Assembly (NCBI RefSeq): GCF_002272245.1
Contig: NZ_NPDD01000223.1
Coordinates: 1-39,237 of the forward strand
Direction: 5' to 3'
Source of the DNA: Bacillus sp. 7884-1
Lineage (GTDB): Bacteria > Bacillota > Bacilli > Bacillales > Cytobacillaceae
DNA length: 39,237 nt
Shown here: positions 32,483 to 39,237 of the stretch, one piece after another
How positions within the stretch are numbered: the first letter of the stretch is position 1
How the letters are laid out: every line of letters begins with the position of its first letter
Notes under the pieces: model-generated
Told to the model about the DNA's origin: nothing
Seen by the model: only the letters and a program-made list of their open reading frames with translations
The model's database searches: none
Position numbers and translations under genes: made by a program

Positions 32483-33697
32483 GTGCGCACACATAATGAA
32501 AAGATTAGTATTTATCACGGCATGGTTTCTACCATTGCTATCAACCTAGCAGGAAACTTTTATCCCATCTTTGCTATATCCATTCTCGGAGCGACCAATT
32601 ACCAGGTTGGATTGATAAGTTCACTTCCCCCGTTAATTGCACTCTTGATGACAATTCCTGCTGCCATTCTGTTAAATCGTTTGGAGACCCAGAAAAAAAC
32701 AGTAGCCATGGCAGTTTTATGGGCCCGCCTATTTTTTTTGCTGCTCATCGGAGTTGTATATATCTCCTCACCTTATCAAGCATGGACATTCTTAATCATT
32801 ATCGCACTTATGAATGTACCCGCTACTATATCCAACATAGGCTGGCAAACATTAATTAGCGGTATGATTAAAGACGAACGAAGGGGTACTTTTTTTAGTG
32901 ATCGTAACCGGCTATTAACGATTGCCGGAATGATTTCCACACTTATTATCGGGATTATCATGAAAAACCAAACCAGTAATGCAACCGCGTACCAGTGGTT
33001 ATTTTTCGCAGCCTTACTTTTTGGCTTACTCGAAGTGTTTTGCTTAATGAAACATAAAGAAACAGTTCAACCCGTAACTAGTACTAAAAAATCGCCGATG
33101 GATTGGTCTATTTTTAAAGACCATGGTTACAAATGGTTCCTAATTGCAGCACTTTGCTTTAATTTCACCTGGCAGATGTCATGGGGAATATTCAATATTT
33201 ATCATGTTAGAATCGCAGAAGCGACCATCCTTTGGATTAGTATCTTTTCGGTGGCATGTCAATTGGTTCAAATCTTTACTTTTCCATTGTGGAAGAAATG
33301 GGCAGAGGAAAAATCCAATACCCTCATGCTGGTATGGGCTGCACTTGGGATGGCACTTGTTCCCTTTTTAACGATTCTGTCTACCAACCTATTCTATTTA
33401 ACTGGTGTCCAAGCACTATCAGGATTTTTTATTTCCGGGGTTGTGCTCTTATTGTTCAACCTTTTGTTAGAGCAATCCCCTGCCGAAACGAGAACGTATT
33501 GTATCACAACTTATAATGTACTCCTATCATTTATTGCCTTTATAGCTCCTCAGATTGGTATTTTGCTATTAGAAGGTCTAGGCATACAAGCATCAATGGA
33601 GTTAAATTCCATCATGAGGGTAGGCAGTGCCTTTGTATTTCTACTTATGTATTCTCGAACTAGGAAATATACCAAAGTATTGTTAGTAAAAAACTAG
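32483..33697 (+). CDS. MFS transporter
   Basis: A 404-aa protein with about 12 hydrophobic segments of the major facilitator superfamily. The loop between helices 2 and 3 has NRLETQKK, in place of the usual G(X3)DRxGRR, and DERRGTFFSDRNRL follows later. Start is a GTG at 32483 with GGTGAAG about 7 bases upstream. Function (drug or metabolite) is unknown. It is divergent from the MATE gene, so the two exporters share an upstream region of about 200 bases. There is no strong terminator; CTAGT/ACTAG around 33694-33712 is weak. Confidence 0.85.
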   Translation: MRTHNEKISIYHGMVSTIAINLAGNFYPIFAISILGATNYQVGLISSLPPLIALLMTIPAAILLNRLETQKKTVAMAVLWARLFFLLLIGVVYISSPYQAWTFLIIIALMNVPATISNIGWQTLISGMIKDERRGTFFSDRNRLLTIAGMISTLIIGIIMKNQTSNATAYQWLFFAALLFGLLEVFCLMKHKETVQPVTSTKKSPMDWSIFKDHGYKWFLIAALCFNFTWQMSWGIFNIYHVRIAEATILWISIFSVACQLVQIFTFPLWKKWAEEKSNTLMLVWAALGMALVPFLTILSTNLFYLTGVQALSGFFISGVVLLLFNLLLEQSPAETRTYCITTYNVLLSFIAFIAPQIGILLLEGLGIQASMELNSIMRVGSAFVFLLMYSRTRKYTKVLLVKN

Positions 33698-33753
33698 TAA
33701 TTTTTTCTAGTAAATTGGCATTTTCTGTATGACTTACTAGATATACTACTCAT

Positions 33754-33951
33754 ATGGAGGTGGTTCAATTGTCAAAAGAAATCCAGGAATCAAAGTCTCT
33801 TCCGACTATCAACCAAAATAAGATTACCGTACGGGTCAACAACAATTCAACTTAACCATTAACCTTGGAGATTCATTGAATCTACTAGCACTCATCGGTG
33901 GGATTTACCTGACTAGAACAATAACCGAAAACAAAAACGTAAACAAGAAAA
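33754..33951 (+). pseudogene. Small protein gene with an apparent one-base frameshift
   Basis: GGAGGTGG (33756-33763) precedes a TTG at 33769 that reads LSKEIQESKSLPTINQNKIT, then VRVNNNST, and stops at TAA (33853-33855). A one-base shift at 33852 continues LTINLGDSLNLLALIGGIYL, then TRTITENKN, a hydrophobic helix and polar tail that fit naturally. A terminator follows at 33952. An ATG at 33754 in the same frame is possible. The joined protein would be about 60 residues, single-helix. No family recognised. Confidence 0.55.
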
Positions 33952-33984
33952 AATGTAATGGAGTCTTCGCCATTACATTTTTTT
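33952..33984 (+). terminator. Terminator after the frameshifted small gene
   Basis: AATGTAATGG (33952-33961) and CCATTACATT (33970-33979) form a perfect 10-bp stem, followed by a T run (33978-33984). Confidence 0.92.
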
Positions 33985-34012
33985 GGGTGCCTGTCACCAT
34001 TTATTCACCTAT

Positions 34013-34834
34013 TCATATTTTGACTGCATATCTCTTTTTCGCTTTAAAGTACACCCATTCTCTGAAGCCTATTTCTATGAGTCGAGTACGAACTTGTTCG
34101 AATTCGTCCCCGACTCGGTGTGGATCGTGGGCGTCTGAACCGAAGGTGACTTTTACTCCGTGATGGAGTGCCATCTCTAAAATGTCGTCAGCTGGATACC
34201 AGCCTCCAACGTATTTCGTTTTTCCAGAGGTGTTGATTTCGATAGCGATATCACATTCTGAAATGACCTTTAAGGTATGCTCAACTGCCGCAGTTTGAAT
34301 GTTTGAAAAGTCTGGATAGTAGCCCTTCATTGCATCAATATGACCCAGAATCTGAAACATACCGCTGCGAGCAGATTGTTCAATTAAAGAATAATAATTT
34401 TCTTTCGTTCGTATTTGTTCTTTTGAGCTCAGGCCCTCCCAGCGATTCTTACTAAAAATGCTTACTCCATCCACTTGATGAACAGATCCAATTATATAAT
34501 CAAATGGATAACGGTCAAAATACGGTCGATAGTTTTCTACCTGCTCAGGAAAGAAATCTGCCTCAATTCCTAAAAGGACAACAATTTTACCAGAGTACTC
34601 TTGTTTTAACTTTAAGACTTCTTCTACATATTCGGGAAATTGACTAGTTGCCATTGTTATATGTGGATAAGGATGATCTTCTTCGCTTGAGAAATATGGT
34701 GTATGATCTGATATCCCGATGATATTCAATCCACTTTCTATACCGGCTTCAATATATTCACGAATGCCTCCCCTGGCATGCCCGCACCGGTCATGATGTG
34801 TATGTAAGTCAAATTTAACCTTCAAATTGCTCAT
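34013..34834 (-). CDS. PHP-domain histidinol-phosphatase
   Basis: A 273-aa member of the PHP family of metal-dependent phosphoesterases (HisJ/HisK type), which removes phosphate from L-histidinol phosphate in histidine synthesis. Metal-ligand motifs are visible in order: DLHTHHDRCGHA near the N-terminus, ISDHTPYF, LGIEADF, GSVHQVD, GHIDAMKG, and FGSDAHDPHRVG near the C-terminus. AGAGGTGATG precedes the ATG by about 6-9 bases. No other his genes are near, so the histidine role rests on family only; a different phosphoester substrate is possible. Confidence 0.85.
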   Translation of the reverse strand: MSNLKVKFDLHTHHDRCGHARGGIREYIEAGIESGLNIIGISDHTPYFSSEEDHPYPHITMATSQFPEYVEEVLKLKQEYSGKIVVLLGIEADFFPEQVENYRPYFDRYPFDYIIGSVHQVDGVSIFSKNRWEGLSSKEQIRTKENYYSLIEQSARSGMFQILGHIDAMKGYYPDFSNIQTAAVEHTLKVISECDIAIEINTSGKTKYVGGWYPADDILEMALHHGVKVTFGSDAHDPHRVGDEFEQVRTRLIEIGFREWVYFKAKKRYAVKI

Positions 34835-34977
34835 TTATTCATCACCTCTAGCCCCTATTTTCTCATATTAAGGTACTTTATCTCAACTTATCAAATTTCT
34901 TTTATTTCCCCCTTGTCCAATCCAAAAGACAAGCTTTTTCATATATATAATTATTAAATATTAATGTGAGGTGTTTT

Positions 34978-35415
34978 ATGGAAAGTTGTGATTGTCGTGC
35001 AACATTATCCGCAACTGCCGTACCAGTTGAAACCTTAATTAATCGTTTTCCCTCCAGCGGCATGATTACGGTATCTGCACGAATTTGTGATGTTAATTGT
35101 TCAGTCAAAAACAGTTATATCTCCATTCTTTATGGTGACCATCAAGATCAAAACAATAGCTTTGTTTTTAAATCCATGTTATCAAGTTTACCAACATGTG
35201 AACCAGTATCGGGCGGAGGTATCGGAATGATTCTGACTTCCAAAGGGGAAGCCTCTGGAGTAAACTTTAATGACAACGCCATTCTATCCAACATACATTT
35301 GCTCCATGAAACCATTATTGGTAATGCCATCTGCTCCATCCTTTTAACTGCTAATGGGCGCACCTTTGAAGTACCCGGATGTATCTTCTGTATTTCCGAA
35401 AACAACCAAAATTGA
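34978..35415 (+). CDS. Cys-containing hypothetical protein, 145 aa
   Basis: I do not recognise a family. The ATG at 34978 is chosen because GAGGTG is about 5 bases upstream; the frame also opens at a GTG at 34966. The protein has seven or eight scattered cysteines (MESCDC at the start, ICDVNC, TCEP, ICSI, GCIFC near the end), a G-rich turn VSGGGIGMIL, and no membrane segment. Such Cys spacing is reminiscent of spore-coat proteins, but I see no alignment to CotY/CotZ. A bidirectional terminator follows. Function unknown. Confidence 0.6.
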   Translation: MESCDCRATLSATAVPVETLINRFPSSGMITVSARICDVNCSVKNSYISILYGDHQDQNNSFVFKSMLSSLPTCEPVSGGGIGMILTSKGEASGVNFNDNAILSNIHLLHETIIGNAICSILLTANGRTFEVPGCIFCISENNQN

Positions 35416-35445
35416 GCAGCTCCCAAATGGAAGCTGCTCTTTTAT
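35414..35445. terminator. Terminator between the Cys-containing gene and kimA
   Basis: GAGCAGCT (35414-35421) and AGCTGCTC (35432-35439), plus CCAAATGG in the loop, form the stem, followed by TTTTATTTATT on the plus strand. kimA ends at 35446 on the other strand. Confidence 0.8.
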
Positions 35446-37272
35446 TTATTTTTTAAGATGATAGGGAACGGTTGTGATAATTACGTTTCTTTTATATAAA
35501 AGGTAAGCTTTTATTAATAGACTTGATTGATTGTGCAGGATATTATGCCAGCCTTTTTTAGGGATGAATTGTGGAATGATGACTGTTACCCTGTAGTTCG
35601 CCTCACTGGCCTTATGCTGAACGGTATCAACAAATTTAGTCAACGGCTGAATGATGCTCCTGTAATGGGAGTGAAGGGTTACAAGTCTTATCTCCGGCTG
35701 CCACGTATTCCATTTTTCTTCGAATTTCTTTTCATCGTCACGTTCAAAGGAAACATAGACTGCAAGTACTTGATCCGCGCCAAGGGATTTTGCATAATTC
35801 AGTGAGTTTTCTACCACTTGTGTTATTCCTGCTACAGGAACAATTATTACGTTACCTTCGATTGGAATCGCAGGTTCGTTGGCATTTATTCTAAGTTGTT
35901 CACCCATGGCCTCGTAATGCTTTCTAATTCGGTAAAAGACGACAACAATGACTGGTAAAAATACCAATACTGGCCAAACCTGGGCGAACTTAGTTAAAAA
36001 GAACATGATGGTTACAATAAAGCAAATCACTGCACCTAAGGTATTAATAAATAGCTTAGCCTTCCAGCCCTGAGGCTTTTCACGAAGCCATTTTAACATC
36101 ATTCCCGTCTGAGACAACGTAAAAGGAATGAATACTCCAACCGCATATAGTGGTATTAAGTGCTCTGTTTGACCTTTAAAAAATATAATTAAGAGGATAG
36201 AAGCTAGTCCTAGGACAATAATCCCATTTGAATATCCTAACCGGTCTCCTCTTATCTTGAACATTCTTGGGATAAATTTATCGTTTGCTAAATTTACTGC
36301 CAGCAAAGGAAAAGCTGTATACCCTGTGTTGGCGGCAAGAATTAAAATCAAAGCCGTAGTCCCTTGAATAAAGAAATACATAAAATTCCGCCCAAATGTT
36401 TGCTCCGCAATTTGTGAGACTACTGTAACCGTTTCATTTGGCCTAATTCCATAATAATAAGCTAAAAATACAATTCCAGAAAATAATATAGCAAGTAATC
36501 CTCCCATTGCTGCTAATGTCTTTGCAGCGTTATTTGGGGCTGGATCTTTAAAGTTCGGAATTGCATTCGAAATCGCCTCAACTCCTGTAAGTGCTGAACT
36601 TCCTGAAGCGAAAGCCCTTAAAAGAAGAAATAATGAAATCCCAGCAATAGGTGTACCAACCGGTGTATGCAATTCTGAAGGAACCTGACCTGTTAATATA
36701 TTAAATATACCTACTCCAATTAAAATGAATAAAGCAAGGACGAATAAATATACAGGATATGCTAAAATAGAAGCAGACTCTGTTACACCTCTTAAGTTTA
36801 ATGTTGTAATAAATAACACAAAAACAATCGCTATGCCCACATTATAGTCGTGTAGTGCTGGAAAGGCTGATGTTATGGCATCCGTTCCGGCTGAAACACT
36901 AACTGCTACCGTTAAAATATAGTCAACAAGTAGTGAACCTCCCGATATCAGCCCATAATTCACACCCAAATTTTCCTTTGATACTACATATGCTCCTCCG
37001 CCATGAGGGTAGGCAAAAATAATTTGTCGATAGGATAAAATTAACGCCAATAATAAGATTAAAACCCCGATTGCGATTGGAATGGAATACCAAAAGGCAG
37101 CCGCACTTATAGTAACCAACACAATCAGGATTTGTTCCGGTCCATACGCAACCGATGATAAAGCATCAGAGGAAAGAATTGCCAACGCTTTTGTTTTATT
37201 GAGCTTTTGCTCCCCTAATTCTGTTGACTTTAAAGGTCTGCCAATTAAAAATCTTTTGACTGAAGAAACCAC
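35446..37272 (-). CDS. kimA: High-affinity potassium importer KimA (APC family)
   Basis: A 608-aa protein nearly collinear with B. subtilis KimA (YdaO, 607 aa). It starts VKRFLIGRPLKSTELGEQKL, then has a twelve-helix APC membrane part (AILSSDALSSVAYGPEQIL; YPHGGGAYVVSKENLG). The cytosolic C-terminal domain follows (VIIVPVAGITQVVENSLNYA) and ends VPYHLKK. KimA imports K+ with H+ and is inhibited by c-di-AMP. A c-di-AMP riboswitch lies directly upstream, which confirms the assignment. I prefer a GTG at 37272 (GGGAGTGG five bases upstream); another GTG at 37281 overlaps the RBS. Confidence 0.96.
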   Translation of the reverse strand: MVSSVKRFLIGRPLKSTELGEQKLNKTKALAILSSDALSSVAYGPEQILIVLVTISAAAFWYSIPIAIGVLILLLALILSYRQIIFAYPHGGGAYVVSKENLGVNYGLISGGSLLVDYILTVAVSVSAGTDAITSAFPALHDYNVGIAIVFVLFITTLNLRGVTESASILAYPVYLFVLALFILIGVGIFNILTGQVPSELHTPVGTPIAGISLFLLLRAFASGSSALTGVEAISNAIPNFKDPAPNNAAKTLAAMGGLLAILFSGIVFLAYYYGIRPNETVTVVSQIAEQTFGRNFMYFFIQGTTALILILAANTGYTAFPLLAVNLANDKFIPRMFKIRGDRLGYSNGIIVLGLASILLIIFFKGQTEHLIPLYAVGVFIPFTLSQTGMMLKWLREKPQGWKAKLFINTLGAVICFIVTIMFFLTKFAQVWPVLVFLPVIVVVFYRIRKHYEAMGEQLRINANEPAIPIEGNVIIVPVAGITQVVENSLNYAKSLGADQVLAVYVSFERDDEKKFEEKWNTWQPEIRLVTLHSHYRSIIQPLTKFVDTVQHKASEANYRVTVIIPQFIPKKGWHNILHNQSSLLIKAYLLYKRNVIITTVPYHLKK

Positions 37273-37340
37273 TTTTTCCACTCCCGAGTAACTATAAATT
37301 GTAAATAACTTTTTATTACCTTACTAACTTGCCAAAAAAT

Positions 37341-37386
37341 GCAAAAAAAATGCCTACAAGTCAAAGTAAATAGACCTGTAGACATA
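37341..37386 (-). terminator. Riboswitch-controlled terminator before kimA
   Basis: On the minus strand GTCTACAGG pairs with CTTGTAGGC (about 37352-37385), followed by eight T (37343-37350). It is the expression platform of the c-di-AMP switch. Confidence 0.88.
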
Positions 37387-37392
37387 TATGCT

Positions 37393-37552
37393 CTGTCAAC
37401 AAGCTCCACCTTCCTTCTCATTAACGCTTACGAGGTTAGCTGTCGGATTCGGGCCATTGAGTAGCCCTACCTTTTAAAGGATTCACCCCTTGGATATACT
37501 ATCCATATGAATGGTTCCCCCGCACCAATTGGTCTCAGCGATTTAGAAATAT
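37393..37552 (-). promoter_or_regulatory. ydaO/yuaA-type c-di-AMP riboswitch
   Basis: The minus strand carries the conserved blocks of this class: CCAATTGGTGCGGGGGAACC, then GGGGTGAATCC, AGGTAGGGCTACTC, CCCGAATCCGACAGCTAACC and CTCGTAAGCG. High c-di-AMP (a high-potassium signal) should end transcription before kimA. Boundaries are approximate. Confidence 0.95.
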
Positions 37553-37631
37553 GAAACTGTGATTATCATACTCCTGTGTTTCTCAAATGTAAATCAAAAT
37601 TTTTATAAAAATAAAGATTGGAGAAATGTAT

Positions 37632-37760
37632 ATGTCTAAAAAGAAAAAGCCGCTTTTGACAGATGAATTTTTAGATGAATTGGCTAATGAAATCAATGAG
37701 CTATATGGTCGCCCTGTGGAACAAAATGAAGATAATAACAATGATAAAAAAGACGACTAA
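37632..37760 (+). CDS. Small acidic/basic-tailed hypothetical protein, 42 aa
   Basis: MSKKKKPLLTDEFLDELANE is followed by a polar tail ending NNNDKKDD. TTGGAG precedes the ATG at 37632 by about 8 bases. The protein has a basic N-terminus, one short amphipathic helix (TDEFLDELANEINELYG) and a disordered acidic C-terminus. I do not recognise it. It is divergent from the kimA leader and about 130 bases before the YheC/D-like gene. The RBS and biased composition argue for a real gene. Confidence 0.6.
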   Translation: MSKKKKPLLTDEFLDELANEINELYGRPVEQNEDNNNDKKDD

Positions 37761-37891
37761 GCATTCTTTCCATATTTCACAATAACAATGGTACACTTGT
37801 CCAAATTATAAATAATACCCCCATTCTTAAGACAATCTTCGTTATTGGTACATATAATAACTTATCCAGTAATATGGTAGGGGGAATAAAA

Positions 37892-39211
37892 ATGGATAAT
37901 GTTATTCTGCTATCGAGAAACACCACTAACAGCGGGATATTGACTCTTCATCCCAAATTAGCAGAATCAATGGGAATTACTCAAATTACAGCTAGAAAGA
38001 TCAGATTCGGAGCAAAAACCTATCAATCTATTGTAGAAATTTCAGATGAGCTACCCTTGAATGGGGCAAGCCTATCTGAAGATATTTTGGACATGCTGAA
38101 CATACCTCAGCATTGCAGCCTTGAAATCAAACAAAATGGCAATGAAATACAAATAGGACCCTTTATAGGTTTACTTGCTGGTTATTATCAAAGCTCAATC
38201 AAGAAATATCTTGAACATCTACGAGATTATGTCTTCCTTTATCATGAGATTAAAGGGGCAATTCTTGTCTTTTCTCTAGACCATGTTGATAAAATCAATC
38301 ATACAGTCAAAGGATATCTATATAATCCTCGAACAAAACAATGGGAGGAAGGTACCTACCCATATCCTGCGTCTATTTTTGTGATGACATCTTCTGTAAG
38401 CTCTGCATGGATTCAACATTTCAAATCTGTCCTTGGCGATGTCGTTTTTAATGATTTCTTTCACACCAGATTGAGTATTCACAAGAAATTAGCAAGTTCA
38501 ATTGGTGTAAAATGTTACCTGCCCGATACCAATCTTTATGGTTCTCCTCAAGATTTGTACTACTTTTTAAAGAAATTCCCTAATTTAACCGTTAAACCAC
38601 TAAACAACGCAAATCGTTCAGCAATAAGAGTTTACTTGAAAAACTCCAACTCTCTCGTTATATCTAATTTGAGAACCATGGAAACTAAGACTTTCAAATT
38701 TAATAATCGGGATCAAGCCTATTCCATTTTTAAACAATATTTTAAAGATGGAGAATATTTGATTCAGGAATCAATTGATGTAACAGGCTATCGAACGATG
38801 TCGATACGAATCATTACTGTTAAAGAACAATCAGGTCAGTGGAAGGCTATGGGGTTGTTTACCCGAGGAGACCAATCTGGAGACAATGAAGGTAAATTAA
38901 TGCCTTTGGTTAAATTTCAAAAAGAGATGGTATCAGATTTCTTGCAGCAAAGTGATTTGTATGCCTCCCTGACCTATCAGGAATTAACCCACATTGCTAT
39001 TGACACCGTCAAAGAAATAGAGAGCATGGGGGTACATTTTGCTAATGCAGCTGTAGATATTATAATCGGAGAATTAGGCGATATTTGGATTTCTGAAATT
39101 GATTACTTCAATCCCTCACATGAAATAGCACTAGTCGCAGGCTATCCGAACCTATACTATGAAATCTTAAAAACCAATATGCTTTATGCGAAAAAGCTAG
39201 CGGGCTTTTAA
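37892..39211 (+). CDS. YheC/YheD-family ATP-grasp protein (spore-coat associated)
   Basis: A 439-aa protein of the YheC/YheD family. The N-terminal part has the conserved IQIGPFIGLLAGYY segment (GPxIGLLxG). The C-terminal half is an ATP-grasp domain: LTVKPLNNANRSAIRVYL, then EYLIQESIDVTGYRTMSIRI, and the late HFANAAVDIIIGELGDIWIS with its ISEIDYFNPSHEIA metal/ATP-site block. B. subtilis YheC/YheD are reported as coat-associated spore proteins of unknown reaction. The ATG at 37892 has AGGGGG about 8 bases upstream; the ATG at 37874 lacks one. The stop is 26 bases before the window end. Confidence 0.9.
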   Translation: MDNVILLSRNTTNSGILTLHPKLAESMGITQITARKIRFGAKTYQSIVEISDELPLNGASLSEDILDMLNIPQHCSLEIKQNGNEIQIGPFIGLLAGYYQSSIKKYLEHLRDYVFLYHEIKGAILVFSLDHVDKINHTVKGYLYNPRTKQWEEGTYPYPASIFVMTSSVSSAWIQHFKSVLGDVVFNDFFHTRLSIHKKLASSIGVKCYLPDTNLYGSPQDLYYFLKKFPNLTVKPLNNANRSAIRVYLKNSNSLVISNLRTMETKTFKFNNRDQAYSIFKQYFKDGEYLIQESIDVTGYRTMSIRIITVKEQSGQWKAMGLFTRGDQSGDNEGKLMPLVKFQKEMVSDFLQQSDLYASLTYQELTHIAIDTVKEIESMGVHFANAAVDIIIGELGDIWISEIDYFNPSHEIALVAGYPNLYYEILKTNMLYAKKLAGF

Positions 39212-39237
39212 CAAGAACAAAAGAGCTAACCAAAAAA

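Noticed and set aside
34912..34940. CTTGTC...GACAAG hairpin with CTTTTTC as a terminator
   Set aside because: Only a 6-bp stem and no plus-strand transcript known to end there.
1..39237. CRISPR array, tRNA/rRNA genes, phage or defence island
   Set aside because: No regularly spaced identical repeats with unique spacers, no tRNA-like cloverleaf noticed, no transposase, integrase or restriction gene; the only tandem array (20804-20959) has contiguous units without spacers.

Overview
The window looks like chromosomal DNA from an endospore-forming, low-GC Gram-positive bacterium of the Bacillaceae (Bacillus/Neobacillus-like). The evidence is gene content: a GerA-type germinant receptor operon, a Spo0E-like phosphatase, a ComK-family competence regulator, a YheC/D-type spore-coat-associated protein, AGGAGG ribosome binding sites with frequent TTG/GTG starts, and Bacillus-type riboswitches (preQ1-I, SAM-I, ydaO-type c-di-AMP). 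No rRNA, tRNA, CRISPR array, prophage or transposase gene was seen.

Layout. (1) 1-4.3 kb: an FbpA-like small protein, then the preQ1/queuosine genes queC-queD-queE on the minus strand and queF divergently on the plus strand. Each side has its own preQ1-I riboswitch and terminator. A J-domain protein and an OsmC-family protein follow. (2) 4.4-7.0 kb: an SsuB-SsuC-SsuA type sulfonate ABC importer behind a strong promoter. (3) 7.0-8.6 kb: small genes (an unknown, a Spo0E-like protein, another unknown) and a nested palindromic element. (4) 8.6-18.0 kb: a sulfate-assimilation block, all minus strand, read cysH-cysP-sat-cysC-sumT-sirB and then cysJ-cysI. A SAM-I riboswitch precedes cysH. The block covers sulfate uptake, activation to APS/PAPS, reduction to sulfite and then sulfide, and part of siroheme synthesis for CysI. 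The precorrin-2 dehydrogenase gene (ylnF/sirC), expected after sirB, is absent here. (5) 18.1-23.7 kb: nitrite assimilation, nirB-nirD-nirC, a second sumT and a TrpD2-like gene. Three 52-bp tandem repeats lie between nirD and nirC. NirB also needs siroheme, which explains the second SumT.

(6) 23.9-28.1 kb: germinant receptor A-B-C operon, followed by a small two-helix 'D-subunit'-like gene interrupted by one in-frame TAA. (7) 28.1-30.8 kb: a small membrane protein, comK, and a 528-bp gene-free stretch that is rich in signals: two promoters ahead of comK, a 15-codon upstream ORF with an ideal RBS, an orphan plus-strand terminator, and a consensus plus-strand promoter followed about 180 nt later by a terminator with no ORF between (candidate small RNA). 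A YkqA-like gamma-glutamylcyclotransferase follows. (8) 30.9-39.2 kb: a MATE exporter, an MFS transporter, a frameshifted small gene, a PHP-type histidinol phosphatase, a Cys-containing unknown, the KimA potassium importer behind a c-di-AMP riboswitch, a 42-aa unknown and a YheC/D-family ATP-grasp protein.

Most of the window is conserved bacillus housekeeping and assimilatory metabolism. I see no convincing new multi-gene system. The most unusual material is non-coding: the split pair of preQ1 switches, the comK upstream region and candidate sRNA, several palindromic or tandem intergenic repeats, and two small genes broken by single lesions.
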